Shown here: piece by piece, positions 46,596 to 58,140 of the stretch
Layout of the letters: the number at the start of each line of letters is the position of its first letter
How positions within the stretch are numbered: position 1 is the stretch's first letter
NCBI GenBank assembly: GCA_009801085.1
Contig: VNWV01000010.1
Coordinates: 248,001 to 312,000 of the forward strand
Direction of reading: 5' to 3'
Length of the DNA: 64,000 nt
DNA from: Lasiodiplodia sp. COLG20
Lineage: Eukaryota; Ascomycota; Dothideomycetes; Botryosphaeriales; Botryosphaeriaceae
Notes under the pieces: generated by a model
What the model was told of the DNA's origin: nothing
Databases searched by the model: none
The model's input: only the letters and a program-made list of their open reading frames with translations
Made by a program: the position numbers and the translations under genes

Positions 46596-47492
46596 ATGCC
46601 TAGCAATTGCAGAGAAATCGAAGAACGAGTCCAGCTGGCACTGGACAAAGCCCGGACCCAGCCGTCCCCAAATATTAGCAAATTGGCTCGGGAATTTGAC
46701 GTTCCTCGAATGCGTCTGTCGCGCCGCTGGCACGGCATTGGTGCTAAAACCGACCGCCAGCCAACCAACTACCGACTCACAGAGGACCAGGAACTAGCCC
46801 TGATTCTCTACTGCAAGAAAACGGACGAAATAGGCCTATCCTGCGACATTCATAAGCTCGAAACAGCCGCTTTCCAGATGCTGTGTCGTACCTGGCCCGA
46901 CCCAACAACGTCCCCTCCGCCACTCGGCCACAACTGGGCTAGACGCTTCCTGGACCGACACCCGGAACTGGTGTTGACTAAGCAGAAGCCAACTGAGCCC
47001 TTGCCAACAACCAGCCACGATCCAGATGCAAATTGTCAACAAGCCGGCAAACAGCAGACACCACCACCCAAAGATTACGAAGCAGAGTTGCCAAAAACGC
47101 CTCTAACAATAAGATCATTGCGTAGAGCCATCACTTTTGTCACCAGCGAGCTAGCAGATGCTTCAGTTGACTCGTTGTGGCTGCAGAAGGTCTTGAAAGG
47201 TGCATTGGCACAGGCAGAAACCGGTGCCCGGGCATTTGCGGAGTTGAAGGCGGCGCAGGCGACTGCCGACCAGGAAATGGAACAAATAGAAGCCGACTGC
47301 AGCGAAGTTACCCCATCTAGTGATGCTATGTACGTAGAAGAAGCAGGATCTAGTGAGGCAGCCGATGTAATTGCTAAGGGAGGGCGGGCAAAAAAGCGAA
47401 ATGAGAGGGCTCAGGCAGAAGGAGCAAGCAGAGTAGTTAAGCGCAGGACAGCTGGCAGAGGCAGAAGGAGCGTTGTTGTCGACCAGCAGTGA
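46596..47492 (+). CDS. HTH/CENP-B domain protein derived from a pogo/Tc1-type transposase, lacking the DDE domain
   Basis: A single intact 298-codon frame. The N-terminal half resembles the DNA-binding region of pogo/Fot1 transposases: a psq-type helix-turn-helix at about 24-50 (ISKLAREFDVPRMRLSRRWHG) followed by a CENP-B-type helix-turn-helix at about 58-130 (LTEDQELALILYC, then GHNWARRFLDRHPEL). The expected DDE catalytic domain, which would follow in an active transposase, is absent. Instead there is a polar linker, a possibly coiled-coil region (about 165-225) and a Lys/Arg-rich end. The protein could bind DNA but not transpose. It is either a domesticated regulator or a truncated element whose frame has stayed open. 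I saw no clear terminal inverted repeats around it. Confidence 0.75.
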   Translation: MPSNCREIEERVQLALDKARTQPSPNISKLAREFDVPRMRLSRRWHGIGAKTDRQPTNYRLTEDQELALILYCKKTDEIGLSCDIHKLETAAFQMLCRTWPDPTTSPPPLGHNWARRFLDRHPELVLTKQKPTEPLPTTSHDPDANCQQAGKQQTPPPKDYEAELPKTPLTIRSLRRAITFVTSELADASVDSLWLQKVLKGALAQAETGARAFAELKAAQATADQEMEQIEADCSEVTPSSDAMYVEEAGSSEAADVIAKGGRAKKRNERAQAEGASRVVKRRTAGRGRRSVVVDQQ

Positions 47493-50400
47493 ATTTAATA
47501 TGGAACGACGGAGGATCGGCCATTACTCCGCCTACGTGGCTAAGCTGCCGCTTCCACCTTACCTATTTAATAGTTTCACTTTAATAATCTTAGAATATGG
47601 AGGGGGAAATACGACATGTCTTCTACGTGAACGGAGTTTAGGTTTTGTTTCACCACATTATCCTTCAGGTTTTTCTTTTTAGTGCACGGATTCTGTTGTC
47701 TTCGCTGTGCTGCCTTACATGCTGGTGTTATTGAATGCTTCCCTTGTAGATTTCTCGTTTTACTTCGTTATGAGTGACTCATTTCAAGACAGCGCTTCGG
47801 AAATTTCGGCGACAAAGGAATCAAGAGAGAGGAGGTTCAAAGAAAGGATGGAGAAATGGATGGCGGATATTATCGAGAGTGTGGTGAAATGCGGCCGTAA
47901 TGAATGAAAAATGCTTGCGTAGACCCGCACATGTAGCAGGACCCGTAGGTGTCATGAAGAGACAGTAAATCGGTAGGGACTTCTTTTTATAAGATCAATA
48001 CCCAAACCAGCGAAACAATGATTGCCCCAAAATTTGAAAATGAGGAACGATGCGAGAGAACAGCAGCAGCTATAGGGGTATCAATATGCGAAGTCGAAAA
48101 GGGAGCTGCGGATGACATGACGGAAGTTGGTCGGACGGTCGTCAAAAGGGATGAGGATCCACGAGACCGGTTCTGGCTTAGAGTTGATGATTCCGTAGCT
48201 GTAGATGAAAATGTATGGCGAAGAGAAGATGGAAGCAAGAGCGATGATTCTTCAAAACTGAGACCGTGGAGGCGACAACAAGTCGGCATACTGATTGCCG
48301 TAGAGGACGATAGTGTATATGCACTTGTGGCGGCGATGGTGCGCTGAGAGCTAGCCTTTGCAGTTTTGGCAGAGTTTGCACTCGTTCGTGAGGTGTGGCA
48401 GAAGCCGTCTACGTTGTTGTGCAGAGCTACGCCGAGGTGGTGGTTAGCAAGCTGCTTGAAGCTATGGTATTATCATGCAACGACTAGGAAGCCAGAACAA
48501 AGAAACATCAATTCCAGGAAAATGATAACCAGTCTTGTAACTTTCTGCCGTACCTCTCAGATCCTCTCCCGTACATCTTGATGGGTCGGCTTTCCATTCT
48601 ATGGATGAAGCGCGCCTAGCTTTCTGCCCCAGTTCATGTCAGCTGAAAAGCTCTTTAGGAGAGCCAGTTTCAGTGATGGCGTTGGGGTGTACACAAGATC
48701 GATCCATTGTATAACTCATCATAGTATCAGCATCTGCTGTAAACGTGGAGATCAGCAAAGAAGTAGCGACAGCTAATAAAGTATTCTTTTTCATTGTCTA
48801 CCGCACGAGGAAAACAACAAGACATCCGGAAGGCTGCCCCTACGCATTCTTCACGGATGCTAATGCCTCAATTTCAATGATAAGCAATCAAGCTAAAAGG
48901 TACATGCAGATTTTACGGCACCGTTCCTGAACCGTGGTTCCCTGGCGACGTCCGCGTACCGTGGGGGAATGTGGCTTTGGTACCAAGGCACACCTCGTGT
49001 GGAGTTCGCCGCTGCTAGATTCACTGTTCAATTAGCCTGGCTCAGGCTTTTTAAGTGGGCGGTACGTTCTACTTGTGTAGCGTTAAAGGTAGCTGAGAGC
49101 GAGATCATCAGGAAGAGACTGACAAAAGTTGCAGAGATGAACCATAAAGAAGAGGCAAATCGGAGACTGGAGATGTCCACGTGCGGTTCTGAAGGTATCT
49201 TGAAGTTGGTAGTTGAAGCTTTCCGGAACAGAATCCAGCCGGCCGGTCAAGGGCCAGGCGATGCGCTAGTCGACAGCCTTCACCTTTTGCGTCTAGGGCA
49301 CCCATAGCCCTGACTCCGCAGTAACTTAGCGATACTTTGGATTCTGGGTGAGGGTCTGCTAATCCAACCAGCTGTATCATTGTCACGCCATGAAAATCCC
49401 ATCATGTTGGAGGTATACGTGTCGCAAGCCGTTGGTAGCACCTGGACCGGCTCTCCGCTGATGCCTCTTTCCCGCTTCACCTCCTACGGTTGCATACCGG
49501 GATTGATAGACGTAAGTTGAAGCATATTCCAAACCATGTTGTCTTCGCGACGATCGCGCGACATCATTGCTCGATCAATGCTCAGCCACAATCCTAAATT
49601 TTCTGGCGGAAAGGTCGGAAGACGATCTGACAGCGACGTCATGAGTTGCATTGATTTATGGAATTGATTTCTGAGTTGTTCGCACATGGCTGAGCATGGT
49701 TTTGTGGCAGTGTTGAATCAGCAGATGGATGGCCAAGCGCTAAGCAGGAAGTATCTCAGTCATGACAAATTCTCAAGACTTACGTGTAAGGGATCACGAG
49801 AACCAAATTTGATATATTCCTTGATATTAGTCGTGGCGTTGGGGTCGATAAGTTGCTACGTTCAGCACAGCCGAGTAATGTACCGATGGTGGTCCCATGG
49901 GGTAAAAACAAATCTGAGCTCTGCAAAGTGGCCTCAGGGTTGGAAGATGCTTATACAGAAGAAGGGTCCAGACAAAATAGATGACAAGCAGTCTAATGCC
50001 GCAGCCGATCAAGGCGGAGCGCAAGGCGGTCGTTTACATGACTGAGACAAGCATTCAAATTACTCGCTCAGGGAATTGGCCTGGTCTTGCAAGGCGCATT
50101 TACCGTATGCGTGAACGGAAGGACCTCCTGCGACACATTGCATACCGGAGAATCTATTCCTCCCCCTTCGTTTATCTTATTGTGCTCATCCTCGAACGGC
50201 AGGCCACATCTCGGTAACCTTGCGCCCCACGTTGCTTAGGCGAGACGACAGTGCTGCATTTCAGATTCCACAGCCAAACAAACACCAAACATATTGGCAT
50301 GGCGCCGCTGTGGGAATGGACGGGGCGGAGTGCTCGGTTCGAGCTATTCCGGGGGCGCTGATAGTGGCGGCGGGACTAGTCAGACAGCCGAGGCACAGGC

Positions 50401-51183
50401 GATAACGGCGGGCGGCCTCGACAATCAAACGTTGGGGAAAATCGCAATCAGCCGTCAGAATTGTGATGTCTCGAAGCAAGGTCAGCTGGTGGTTGGGGGT
50501 TGAGAGGCAAGGGCAGAGAACTGGCGGTTTTCTGACAGCGACAACGGCGCCAATGAGTTCGAGGGACGTGGTGGCGGAAGCGAGGCTCGTGTGCTAGGCG
50601 CTGGAGCGATGGTGAAATTTCAGGCGTCGGAGCTTGGAAGCGCCACAGCGGGAGCCGCGACGGCGGCAGATCGAGCTGCACACCCTGCAGCGCCTGCTGA
50701 AACAGGGCCCGACGCAGCGTTCGAGTGCGTAATCATGCAGTCTCCGCCCCGCATGACCTCGCTGCGCGTGGTGTGCCGAGACATTGGAAGAGCTGGTGAT
50801 CGTGGATGAGCAGCAGAAGCGCGAGCGAATGGGCAGCGCGTACGGCGACGATAAGACGTCTGAGCGTTGGCGTGGGTGGGCGCAGCTGTTAGGGTGCGGG
50901 GAAAGACAGCAGTGCCCAAGCAAGAAAGTGCCGCCGAGCGCGGCTGCTGCCAAGAGCCATCGTCCACTGACACTCCTCACAGCCTGCCTGGTGCCGCCTC
51001 ATCCGTCGTGCCCAGCCCACGCGGCGGACCCCGACAGCGGCTGCTCTCTTGCCTAATTAACGCGCTCCACCTCCGCACGCGCTGAGCCTGCCCGTTGTCC
51101 GCCGCGATCAGTGACCTCAACCTTTCGCTCCCGCAATGCTTGCGCACGCATCCTGGTAACCGTCAATCTGCTGCGCCCGCGCC
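47493..51183. other. Gene-poor region, nothing firmly recognised
   Basis: About 3.7 kb between the transposase-derived gene and the RING gene. A 45-codon frame at 47770-47907 and a possible spliced minus-strand frame at 47987-48640 are the best candidates, both weak. GC content rises after 50.2 kb towards the RING gene promoter. No transposon protein was recognised. Confidence 0.45.
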
Positions 51184-53179
51184 ATGCCTGCGACCGTGCT
51201 GATGCGCTACGTGCGCACGACTTGCGCCGCTGCCGTGGCTGTCGCCGCGGCCGTCTCGGCCCAGACGGTGACGCCGTCCAATGCGACGGACCAGCTCGCC
51301 TCCAGCAACCGCCTCGAGCTCTTCGTCGCTCGCGGCACCGTCGAAGGTCAACCAGTCGCCCAGGTCGTCCCGCTCACCGCCCGCGCGGCTGATGACCTCT
51401 CCGTACGTTTTCGTCTTACTCTTACATGATTTCGCCGGCCGAGCCATGCATGGCCCGACCATCCTTCCCGAAACACCCATATACTGACTTGCCCGTCCCC
51501 AGGCCTCCACTGGTCTCCCTGCCCAGCAGCTGTTCTACGCAACTGAATCCACCGCCCAGCGTCTCAATAACTCCAACATCGCCTACATCAATTGCGACCC
51601 CGACGCCTACCGCGGAAACCTGCAGGCCAGTAACGTCCTTGACACCACCATCGAGCGCGGCGCTACCGCTGCCCTCTTCTTCAGCACCTCTGCCAGCTCC
51701 TGTAACGTCACCGGTGTCAGCGACGACTTTCCCTACCTGTATTCTATGGTCAATGCGACCAAGTCGCAGCAGATTCTAGACGACCTTCGCGCAACCACCA
51801 GCCAGGGCAACCAGCTCTACTTTGTCACAATCCGCTCCACTGGCGATTCCAGCGGGAACGACACCATGAGTACGACCAGCAGCGATACTGGTTCCGACCA
51901 GAACCAGTCGAGCAGCAACCCACTGGGGCCCTCGCCGTCCACCGCCGTGGCTATGATCATTCTGTACAGCATTACCGGCGTCATTACTGCTCTTTTCCTC
52001 GTTATCATTATCACTGGAGCGTTGCGGGCACATCGCCACCCAGAACGATATGGACCAGGTGTGGTGCTCAACGGCGGAAGAGGAACATCGCGCCAGACTC
52101 GCGTGCGCGGAATCGCACGGGCAATGCTGGACACGCTTCCAGTCGTCAAGTTCGGTGACAACACGAACCAACAGCATCCCCCCAAGCCGACGGACGTGGA
52201 AATGGGCGATACAACGGCACGGAACAGCGCGGAGGACATTCAGCAATCGAGAGAGGCGGAGTCCGGAGCACCCGGGCCCGGGGCAACCGGCGGAGCGGGA
52301 GCGGCCGCCCCCAACAGCAGGAATTCGCACGAAGGAGCTCCGCGCCCAGCCGGTGCAGGACCGACGAGCGACACGGAACAGCAGCGGCATGCTGATGCGA
52401 CCGAAGCAGGAATCGCGCCGGCAGCCGCCGGCGGCAGCGCGGAAAACCTAGCTTCCGAGGGCGACGCGTACACCGGTTGCACCATCTGCACTGAGGAGTT
52501 TGAGCCAGGCCAGGATGTCCGCGTTCTGCCTTGCGACCACAAGTTCCATCCCGAATGCATTGACCCGTGGCTGCTCAACGTGAGCGGGACCTGTCCGCTA
52601 TGGTAAGTTTCCTATCACGCTTAGCCCTGGCGTGATGATCTACAAGGGCCCGCCCCCTCTACCACATCATCCGCCATCGAAACTATATGCTAACATTATG
52701 CTTTCTACAGCCGCATCGACCTCAACCCTGCTTCGCCGACGGATGAGCATCATCCCGACTCTGAGCACCACCATAGCAACAGTGCCACCACCCGCCGCTC
52801 CGCCTCCATCCTTGCGCCCCCACTTTCCCCCATGGATGCCGCTGCCGCAAACATCCCAGCGTCTCCCCAGCATCATCGCCGCAGTGTCTTCCGCGACTTG
52901 CTTCATCTCCGCGGCCACGAGGCCGCATCCAGCCAGGAGCGTCTTGCCATGGCTAGACGCATGGCAGGCAACCGCAACTCACGCGATGCGAATGCTACCG
53001 ATACCACTCCTGGTGGTGAGGTAGGAGACGAGCGCCGCAGGAGCAGGCGTTTGAGCACGCTCTTCAGGCGTGAAAGGCATAGCGCTGCGCCAACGAATGT
53101 GGAGGAAGGGCTGCCCCGGCCGCCACCGCCGGTACACGAGAGGTCTCCTGCAGGAGATGGTGACGCAACGTCGAGATGA
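51184..53179 (+). CDS. PA-TM-RING type RING-H2 E3 ubiquitin ligase
   Basis: Predicted endomembrane or vacuolar E3 ubiquitin ligase. Exons 51184-51402, 51503-52602 and 52711-53179; introns of 100 and 108 bp; 595 residues. Order: signal peptide (about 1-27, [10 protein letters not shown]); a luminal region with several N-glycosylation sites that takes the place of the protease-associated domain; one transmembrane helix (about 222-248, [21 protein letters not shown]); a cytosolic, low-complexity Gly/Ala/Pro linker; and the RING-H2 finger at about 399-440. The finger reads CTIC...CDHKFHPEC...CPLC, so all eight ligands are present; the last Cys codon is split by intron 2. The tail is basic and Ser-rich. 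The topology matches the RNF13/Tul-like PA-TM-RING group, but the luminal domain is too diverged for me to confirm it as PA. Confidence 0.88.
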
Positions 53180-54944
53180 GATAAGCGTCTCAAGGCTTGC
53201 TTGCTATCTTGATATCCCCTTTTCTTTTTGTTTTGCGCGTCGGTAGATATACATGGGTTGCGGAGATAGCCCCTGCGTCTGAGACGGTTTTACAGCGCAT
53301 CTCTTTTCTCCGTCTTTGATTCTGCAAATACGGTTACGATGAACGATGGTTATGGGAGTCATATTGCTTGGCGTTTCGGGCTTCTGGAGACATGGGCATC
53401 TGTTTTTTTTGTTTTCTTGGGTCGAGGCTATACTGGAAAGCGGGGGGTGGTATAGCATGAGTTGGGTCATTCAGTGGGTAGATACATGCATGACTGGAAG
53501 ACTGGCCGGAGCATGGTTAGGCCATAGGAAAAGGGGCATATGGTTGATTTTCTGACCTTTTCTTTTTCCATGTGGGGAAGTTGCATGAGTGCTATCTATC
53601 TACCTGTAGATGTGGACTGGGCATTGTATAGCAGGGGCGACCCTCGGCGCTGACATATGGCGCATTCATGGTATTGGATAATGGCTCTATACACTGGAAT
53701 AGGGACATGCCTTCTACTCTTTTTTTGCTTCTTCCGTCCATCTTGATTTCTGGCATGCTGGAGACAGGAAATGCAGATGGAACCGACATGTGATATGTCT
53801 GGTTGACTCTATTTCTTGCTTTTGTCCTGTTAATCAAGGTTCTCGTGCCACCATGTCATGCAGTCAGTCAGCCTTTTTGCAAGCAACATGCGTGTGCACG
53901 TATGTGCTGAGTAAGGAGCCGGGCAGGGTTGTGTCGTGTATTGCAGTGCTCGCCGAGGGGAATTGAGAGTCAAGGGTAAATGGTGAGTTGAGGGGAAAGG
54001 GGAAGAAAAAAGGAAGGTGATAGTTAAGGCGTATGGCCGGCTACAATTGTATTGCTTTTGGATCAACCGGTTATTTTCCTTTTCTTCATGAGAGGTGCTG
54101 TGATTATGATTGTAGAGCTAGAGGAAGGGGTAGCTGATTTTGCATTAGCGCAAGTGAGACAACGTGGCTCCAACTTTAGGCCGAGTTTTCGGAGGCGGGG
54201 TAAATTTTGCCAATGAGGGGAGAGAAGGGCCCTCCTAAGAAGTGTGTAAAGTGACAGAAGAGAGATTAATATGGCCAGGTTTGAAGATGTACGGTCCAGC
54301 CTGTGGAAACAGTTAAGAATTCCTCCCCTTTTATTGGATGCATGTCACAGTTCTCTGACTTGGTTGGGAGTTGCTTTAGAGCTTGAATTTGCGAAACATG
54401 CTTGAAGGTTACTGTAATAGTTGGAAGATGGCGGTATGAGATTATGCTTGTCGGCACGGATCACCTGGCAGGCAACCGTCTCACTGCCAGTTATCCAGAT
54501 TAGGTCTTGCCAAGCACTATCTGCCGCTCAAACTTTCCGCCCCCAACGAATTATGGCTATTCATTGGCTACTAAGCAAGTAGCCTTTGGCAATCTCCACA
54601 CGATCAGCAGTGTTCTTTCCTTCCTCTCAAGCTCACTGCATCAACAATCACTTCATTTTCCACTCGCGGTAAGTAAGCATCATCCGTTGGCTCACAGACG
54701 GGATACTTCAGAAGTTTTGCACTTCAACTTTGCACCAAGACAACACGATCGGAATCCTACCAAAGTGAGCACTGTCTTCTTCTTGTCTGATCCTATTTTT
54801 AGCTCACCTTGCAGCACACGCGTGACTGCTTAGCTGATTTTTCCGATGTCAGCTTCAGCCTTCAGACTTTAAGGAGAACTACTGTCTCTCAACGTGCGGC
54901 TCAACTACGTCGAAGCTCGCACCGGTCGTTTCCGAATTATTCAA
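53180..54944. other. Intergenic, no gene recognised
   Basis: RING gene 3' flank and the promoter/leader of the next gene. Many short frames, none with a motif. Confidence 0.55.
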
Positions 54945-56586
54945 ATGTTACTTTCCTTGGCAATCTGGGTGGGGGTTCTTGCCGGCACTCCAACCAAAGC
55001 CCAAGAGAGCGGTTCTTCTCGCACAACGCCAGCGGGAAACTCGTCCTGCGCTGCCAATTGCTATGCAGACTGGCCGACCAACCTTCGCTATTCATGGATT
55101 CGATATGATTTCTCAACTACGCTGACACCCTTTACCGTAGTAACTGTTGTGAGCCACCAGTATGCTGGGCTTTAACTTCTGAAACTAACTTGTACCTCTT
55201 TCGATCAACACTCGATTGAATGCGACCAGATATGTTACCAGCACAGGAGAGCTACCCGAAGGCTATACATTGCCCCCAACCAATGATAAAGGCACTCAGA
55301 CAACCACGCAAACAGATGCCAAGGGTCAAGTCGTCACGATGTCCGTCTATGATGAACCTAAGACGGCGATACCATGAGATTAACGACCCATTAGTACATA
55401 TCCGGACAGGTGGGAATATTACGGAACAGAATATTCCTGGTCGGGTCAACTCTCCACGACAGCAGCAGATGGCACCGGCTCCGTCTGCTCCTCGGACGCA
55501 GACACGGTAGCAACCATCTCCGTCCCTTCGTTCGAACCCGAACCTTACTCGATCGACCCCGACGACCCATTCGGATACGGCTACTTCTTCTCCGCCTACT
55601 ACGGCTCCGTGCCCGAAAGTTACATCGACGCCTTGACCGACGCCGACGCGTTACACAGCTGCACAATCTCCACCATGCTCCCGGGCCCGGGCTACCTTAC
55701 CACGGCCGCGTTCCTCACCGCCTCTGCCACTTCCTTCGAGGACGATGGCGACGAAGAAACAACCTCACCGTCCCCCTCCGTGCACGACCGTCCACTGCCT
55801 AGCACCACGGACGCGTCTGCCGAGCCAGTCGTCTCTCCGGCCGCGTCCTCGACGCTGCCGCCCGTCACGACAAGAGAACCGACAAACAAGAACACCGATT
55901 CGCCCGCATCCTCACCACCCACCGCGGCACCGAACCCCTCCCCAACCCCCGTCACCCTGCCTCTCGGCTCCTCCAACGTCGTCGTCCTCTCACCCGCTCC
56001 TGCCGGCTCTGGCAGCAGCGGCGCCGCCGCCGCATCGTACGGCGTCGTCATCGTAAACACCCCTCCAAGCGAAGGTGACGATGAGCCGCACACGACCACC
56101 CTGACGACGCTCGCGCTGGGTGGCACCGCGACGTTACCGGGTGGTAGCGCTGCGATCGTGCTGACGACGAACGCCGCCGGAGAGACGGTTGCGGTCGGAG
56201 CGGTGGTCGAGGACGGGACGGCGGCGGCGGACGGCGGTGCTGCGGTGACGGGTACTAGTAGTGATGGGTTGGGCGGTCTGATCGTGAGTGGGCTGGGGGG
56301 CACGGCGTCGGCGGCGGGTTCGTCGGTGGGGAGGACGACGAGGACGGTGGTGGGGACGTTGGGTGGGGGTGGGGAGGATGCATCGGGGAGTGGGACGACG
56401 GCGACTGCGGGCGGTGGTGGCGATAGTGGAAGTGCTGAGGGTACTGCGGTGGGGACGTCGGCGGTGGGTAGTGGTAATGGTGGTGGCTCGGCAACGGCGT
56501 CGTCGTCTGCGGCCGGTGCGGGGCGTATGTGGGAACTTGGATCATTGTGGATGTCTTTTGGGATGATAGTACTTGGAAGGCTGTAG
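54945..56586 (+). CDS. Secreted Ser/Thr-rich, probably GPI-anchored protein; possibly damaged splice site
   Basis: I do not recognise a catalytic domain. Exon 1 (54945-55148) encodes a signal peptide (about 1-20, ending TPTKAQ) and a Cys-containing N-terminus (SSCAANCYADWP...YDFSTTLTPFTVV). The next clearly coding block begins about 55207 (NTRLNATRYVTSTGELPEGYTLP) and runs to 55340; intron 55341-55394 (weak donor GTCCGT, acceptor TTAG) leads to 55395-56586. The last exon has DYRWEYYGTEYSW-like aromatic sequence (seen as TYPDRWEYYGTEYSW), a Cys-containing block, then about 280 residues of Ser/Thr/Gly/Ala repeats and a hydrophobic C-terminus (MWELGSLWMSFGMIVLG) typical of GPI attachment. The problem is intron 1: the donor GTGAGC at 55149 is good, but no AG acceptor restores the frame. 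Either splicing is non-canonical or the allele is broken. Confidence 0.65.
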
Positions 56587-57034
56587 ATATTTTAGGCTAG
56601 TGTGGATACGGTTCTGGTAATGAGACGTCAAACAGCATGTTCTGTCAGTGGAGCACAGTGGGATCCATTCTGAGCAAAGGGTAATTATTAGGTAGTGCCA
56701 TGGAAATGTAAGTTTGAGGTAAATTTCGGGCTAATGATCGCGTGTGTGGACTTTGGAGATGTTAGGTATAAATATGAAATGGCGATGCATAAACACTCTT
56801 TCCTTATCTCTTCAGCTACACGGTATCGACATGAATGTCCTTTGTCGACCAGAATACACTGAAACTCTTGGTTTGTTTCCGCTTACCCCAGCCTTTTATC
56901 CCATTTTGCCATTTTGCCGTTCACGTATGCTCAACAACAGCCTTTAATCCTTCGTATCAATGTTTCTTATTATCACTAGATACCCTGAGAAATAAGCATC
57001 ATCTTGTCATTTTCCTCACCACCACCAAGCTGTA
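56587..57034. other. Intergenic
   Basis: 3' flank of the GPI-type gene. A TATAAATA element is at 56767-56774, but several ATGs follow before the next open frame, so its target is unclear. Confidence 0.5.
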
Positions 57035-57427
57035 ATGATGGAAGCCTCCAACAGTAAGACCCATATCCAGCCCGATGCCTTAGACTTACGTATGTCACAG
57101 CACCAGAACGAACGATTGACAAAGAAGGCACGAAAGAAAAGGGAGAGTCAACCATCTGAGTCGTCTCCGCAAGAGAATGACCCAGAGCCGAATGTCGCGT
57201 TGATGAACGGAAGAGAAGTGAGAGCTGCTCCTTTTATGCATCTTATTCCTGGGCCCTTTCCAATGCGATACTCACACGAACTTGCACGCGGCTCGAGCTC
57301 GAGCCCTTGCATGCGCACATGGATTCTGAGCCTAAGCTTTCTGAATCAGCTGAAAGTAGATAGCAGTGTGTCAGTTGGCACGGTGGCTATTTCCGACAGT
57401 CTCATGAAACCCGGCGAAGGCTTGTGA
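57035..57427 (+). CDS. Hypothetical protein, weak
   Basis: A 130-codon frame from tandem ATGs (57035 and 57038). The N-terminal half is polar and charged, with a basic nuclear-signal-like cluster (LTKKARKKRES). The middle is Pro-containing, and a short Ser run sits over a perfect 16-bp DNA palindrome (57290-57305). No domain is recognised. Upstream ATGs in the presumed leader and the lack of a matching intron pattern weaken the call; it may be a chance frame. Confidence 0.25.
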   Translation: MMEASNSKTHIQPDALDLRMSQHQNERLTKKARKKRESQPSESSPQENDPEPNVALMNGREVRAAPFMHLIPGPFPMRYSHELARGSSSSPCMRTWILSLSFLNQLKVDSSVSVGTVAISDSLMKPGEGL

Positions 57428-58140
57428 TAGGCGAAGAATGCAAGTTTAGCACGGACATCCTTTTCGCTTCGTTCTTTTTAAAAGTTCATCAGTACCGTAG
57501 TACGTACAGGAACCAGTGCTGAACTGCGCTCGGCAAGCGGGGTTTGCCTAAGAATGACGTACTCAAGACACTGCTTATATCTTGTTCACTGTCTCTGTCT
57601 GATCCTTCGTTCTCAGGTACGCAACCGCGCTCATCATCCTTGAATCTGCCCCTCCATCATTAAAACCTAATGATGCACATTGAAGCCGTTGATGCTGAGC
57701 GCCTACTTGCCAGGCGAAAGATTGGTGCGAATCCGCCGCGCAAGAAGTGTATTGGGATACAGTGCCACGGAGCATGTACTATGCGAATGCCGCAAGCTTG
57801 GCCCTTCCCGAGATAAGAACGAAAAGGTGAGCTTTCTTTTATAATCTTCCGTCATGGTCCTCACATGGTTTCGAGCTCACACGACGGCGCAGCAATGAGT
57901 CATGCGGTATGCGCATGCAAGCCTGAGCTCAAAGGGTGTGTCAGATGAACCTATACGGTGTTCAGCCGACCAATTTCAAGATCAGAGCAAATTGCTGCTT
58001 GCAGCCGCATGTGATCGAATATTATCCCATGAGCAAGGCCGTAAAGTAAAGTGAACGAATGCCAATAAAGCAAGGGTATCTGTTTTCCACTCGTTCATCC
58101 ATTTCCCCTCATCAACTTCAATCTTTTCTCCCCATCTGCA
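57428..58140. other. Intergenic, no gene recognised
   Basis: Left of the ARP6 stop codon; the right part should be the ARP6 3' untranslated region. Nothing coding is seen. Confidence 0.55.

Noticed and set aside
50325..50350. GGTTCGAGCTATTCC considered as a tRNA B box
   Set aside because: No matching A box, acceptor stem or anticodon arm can be drawn around it.
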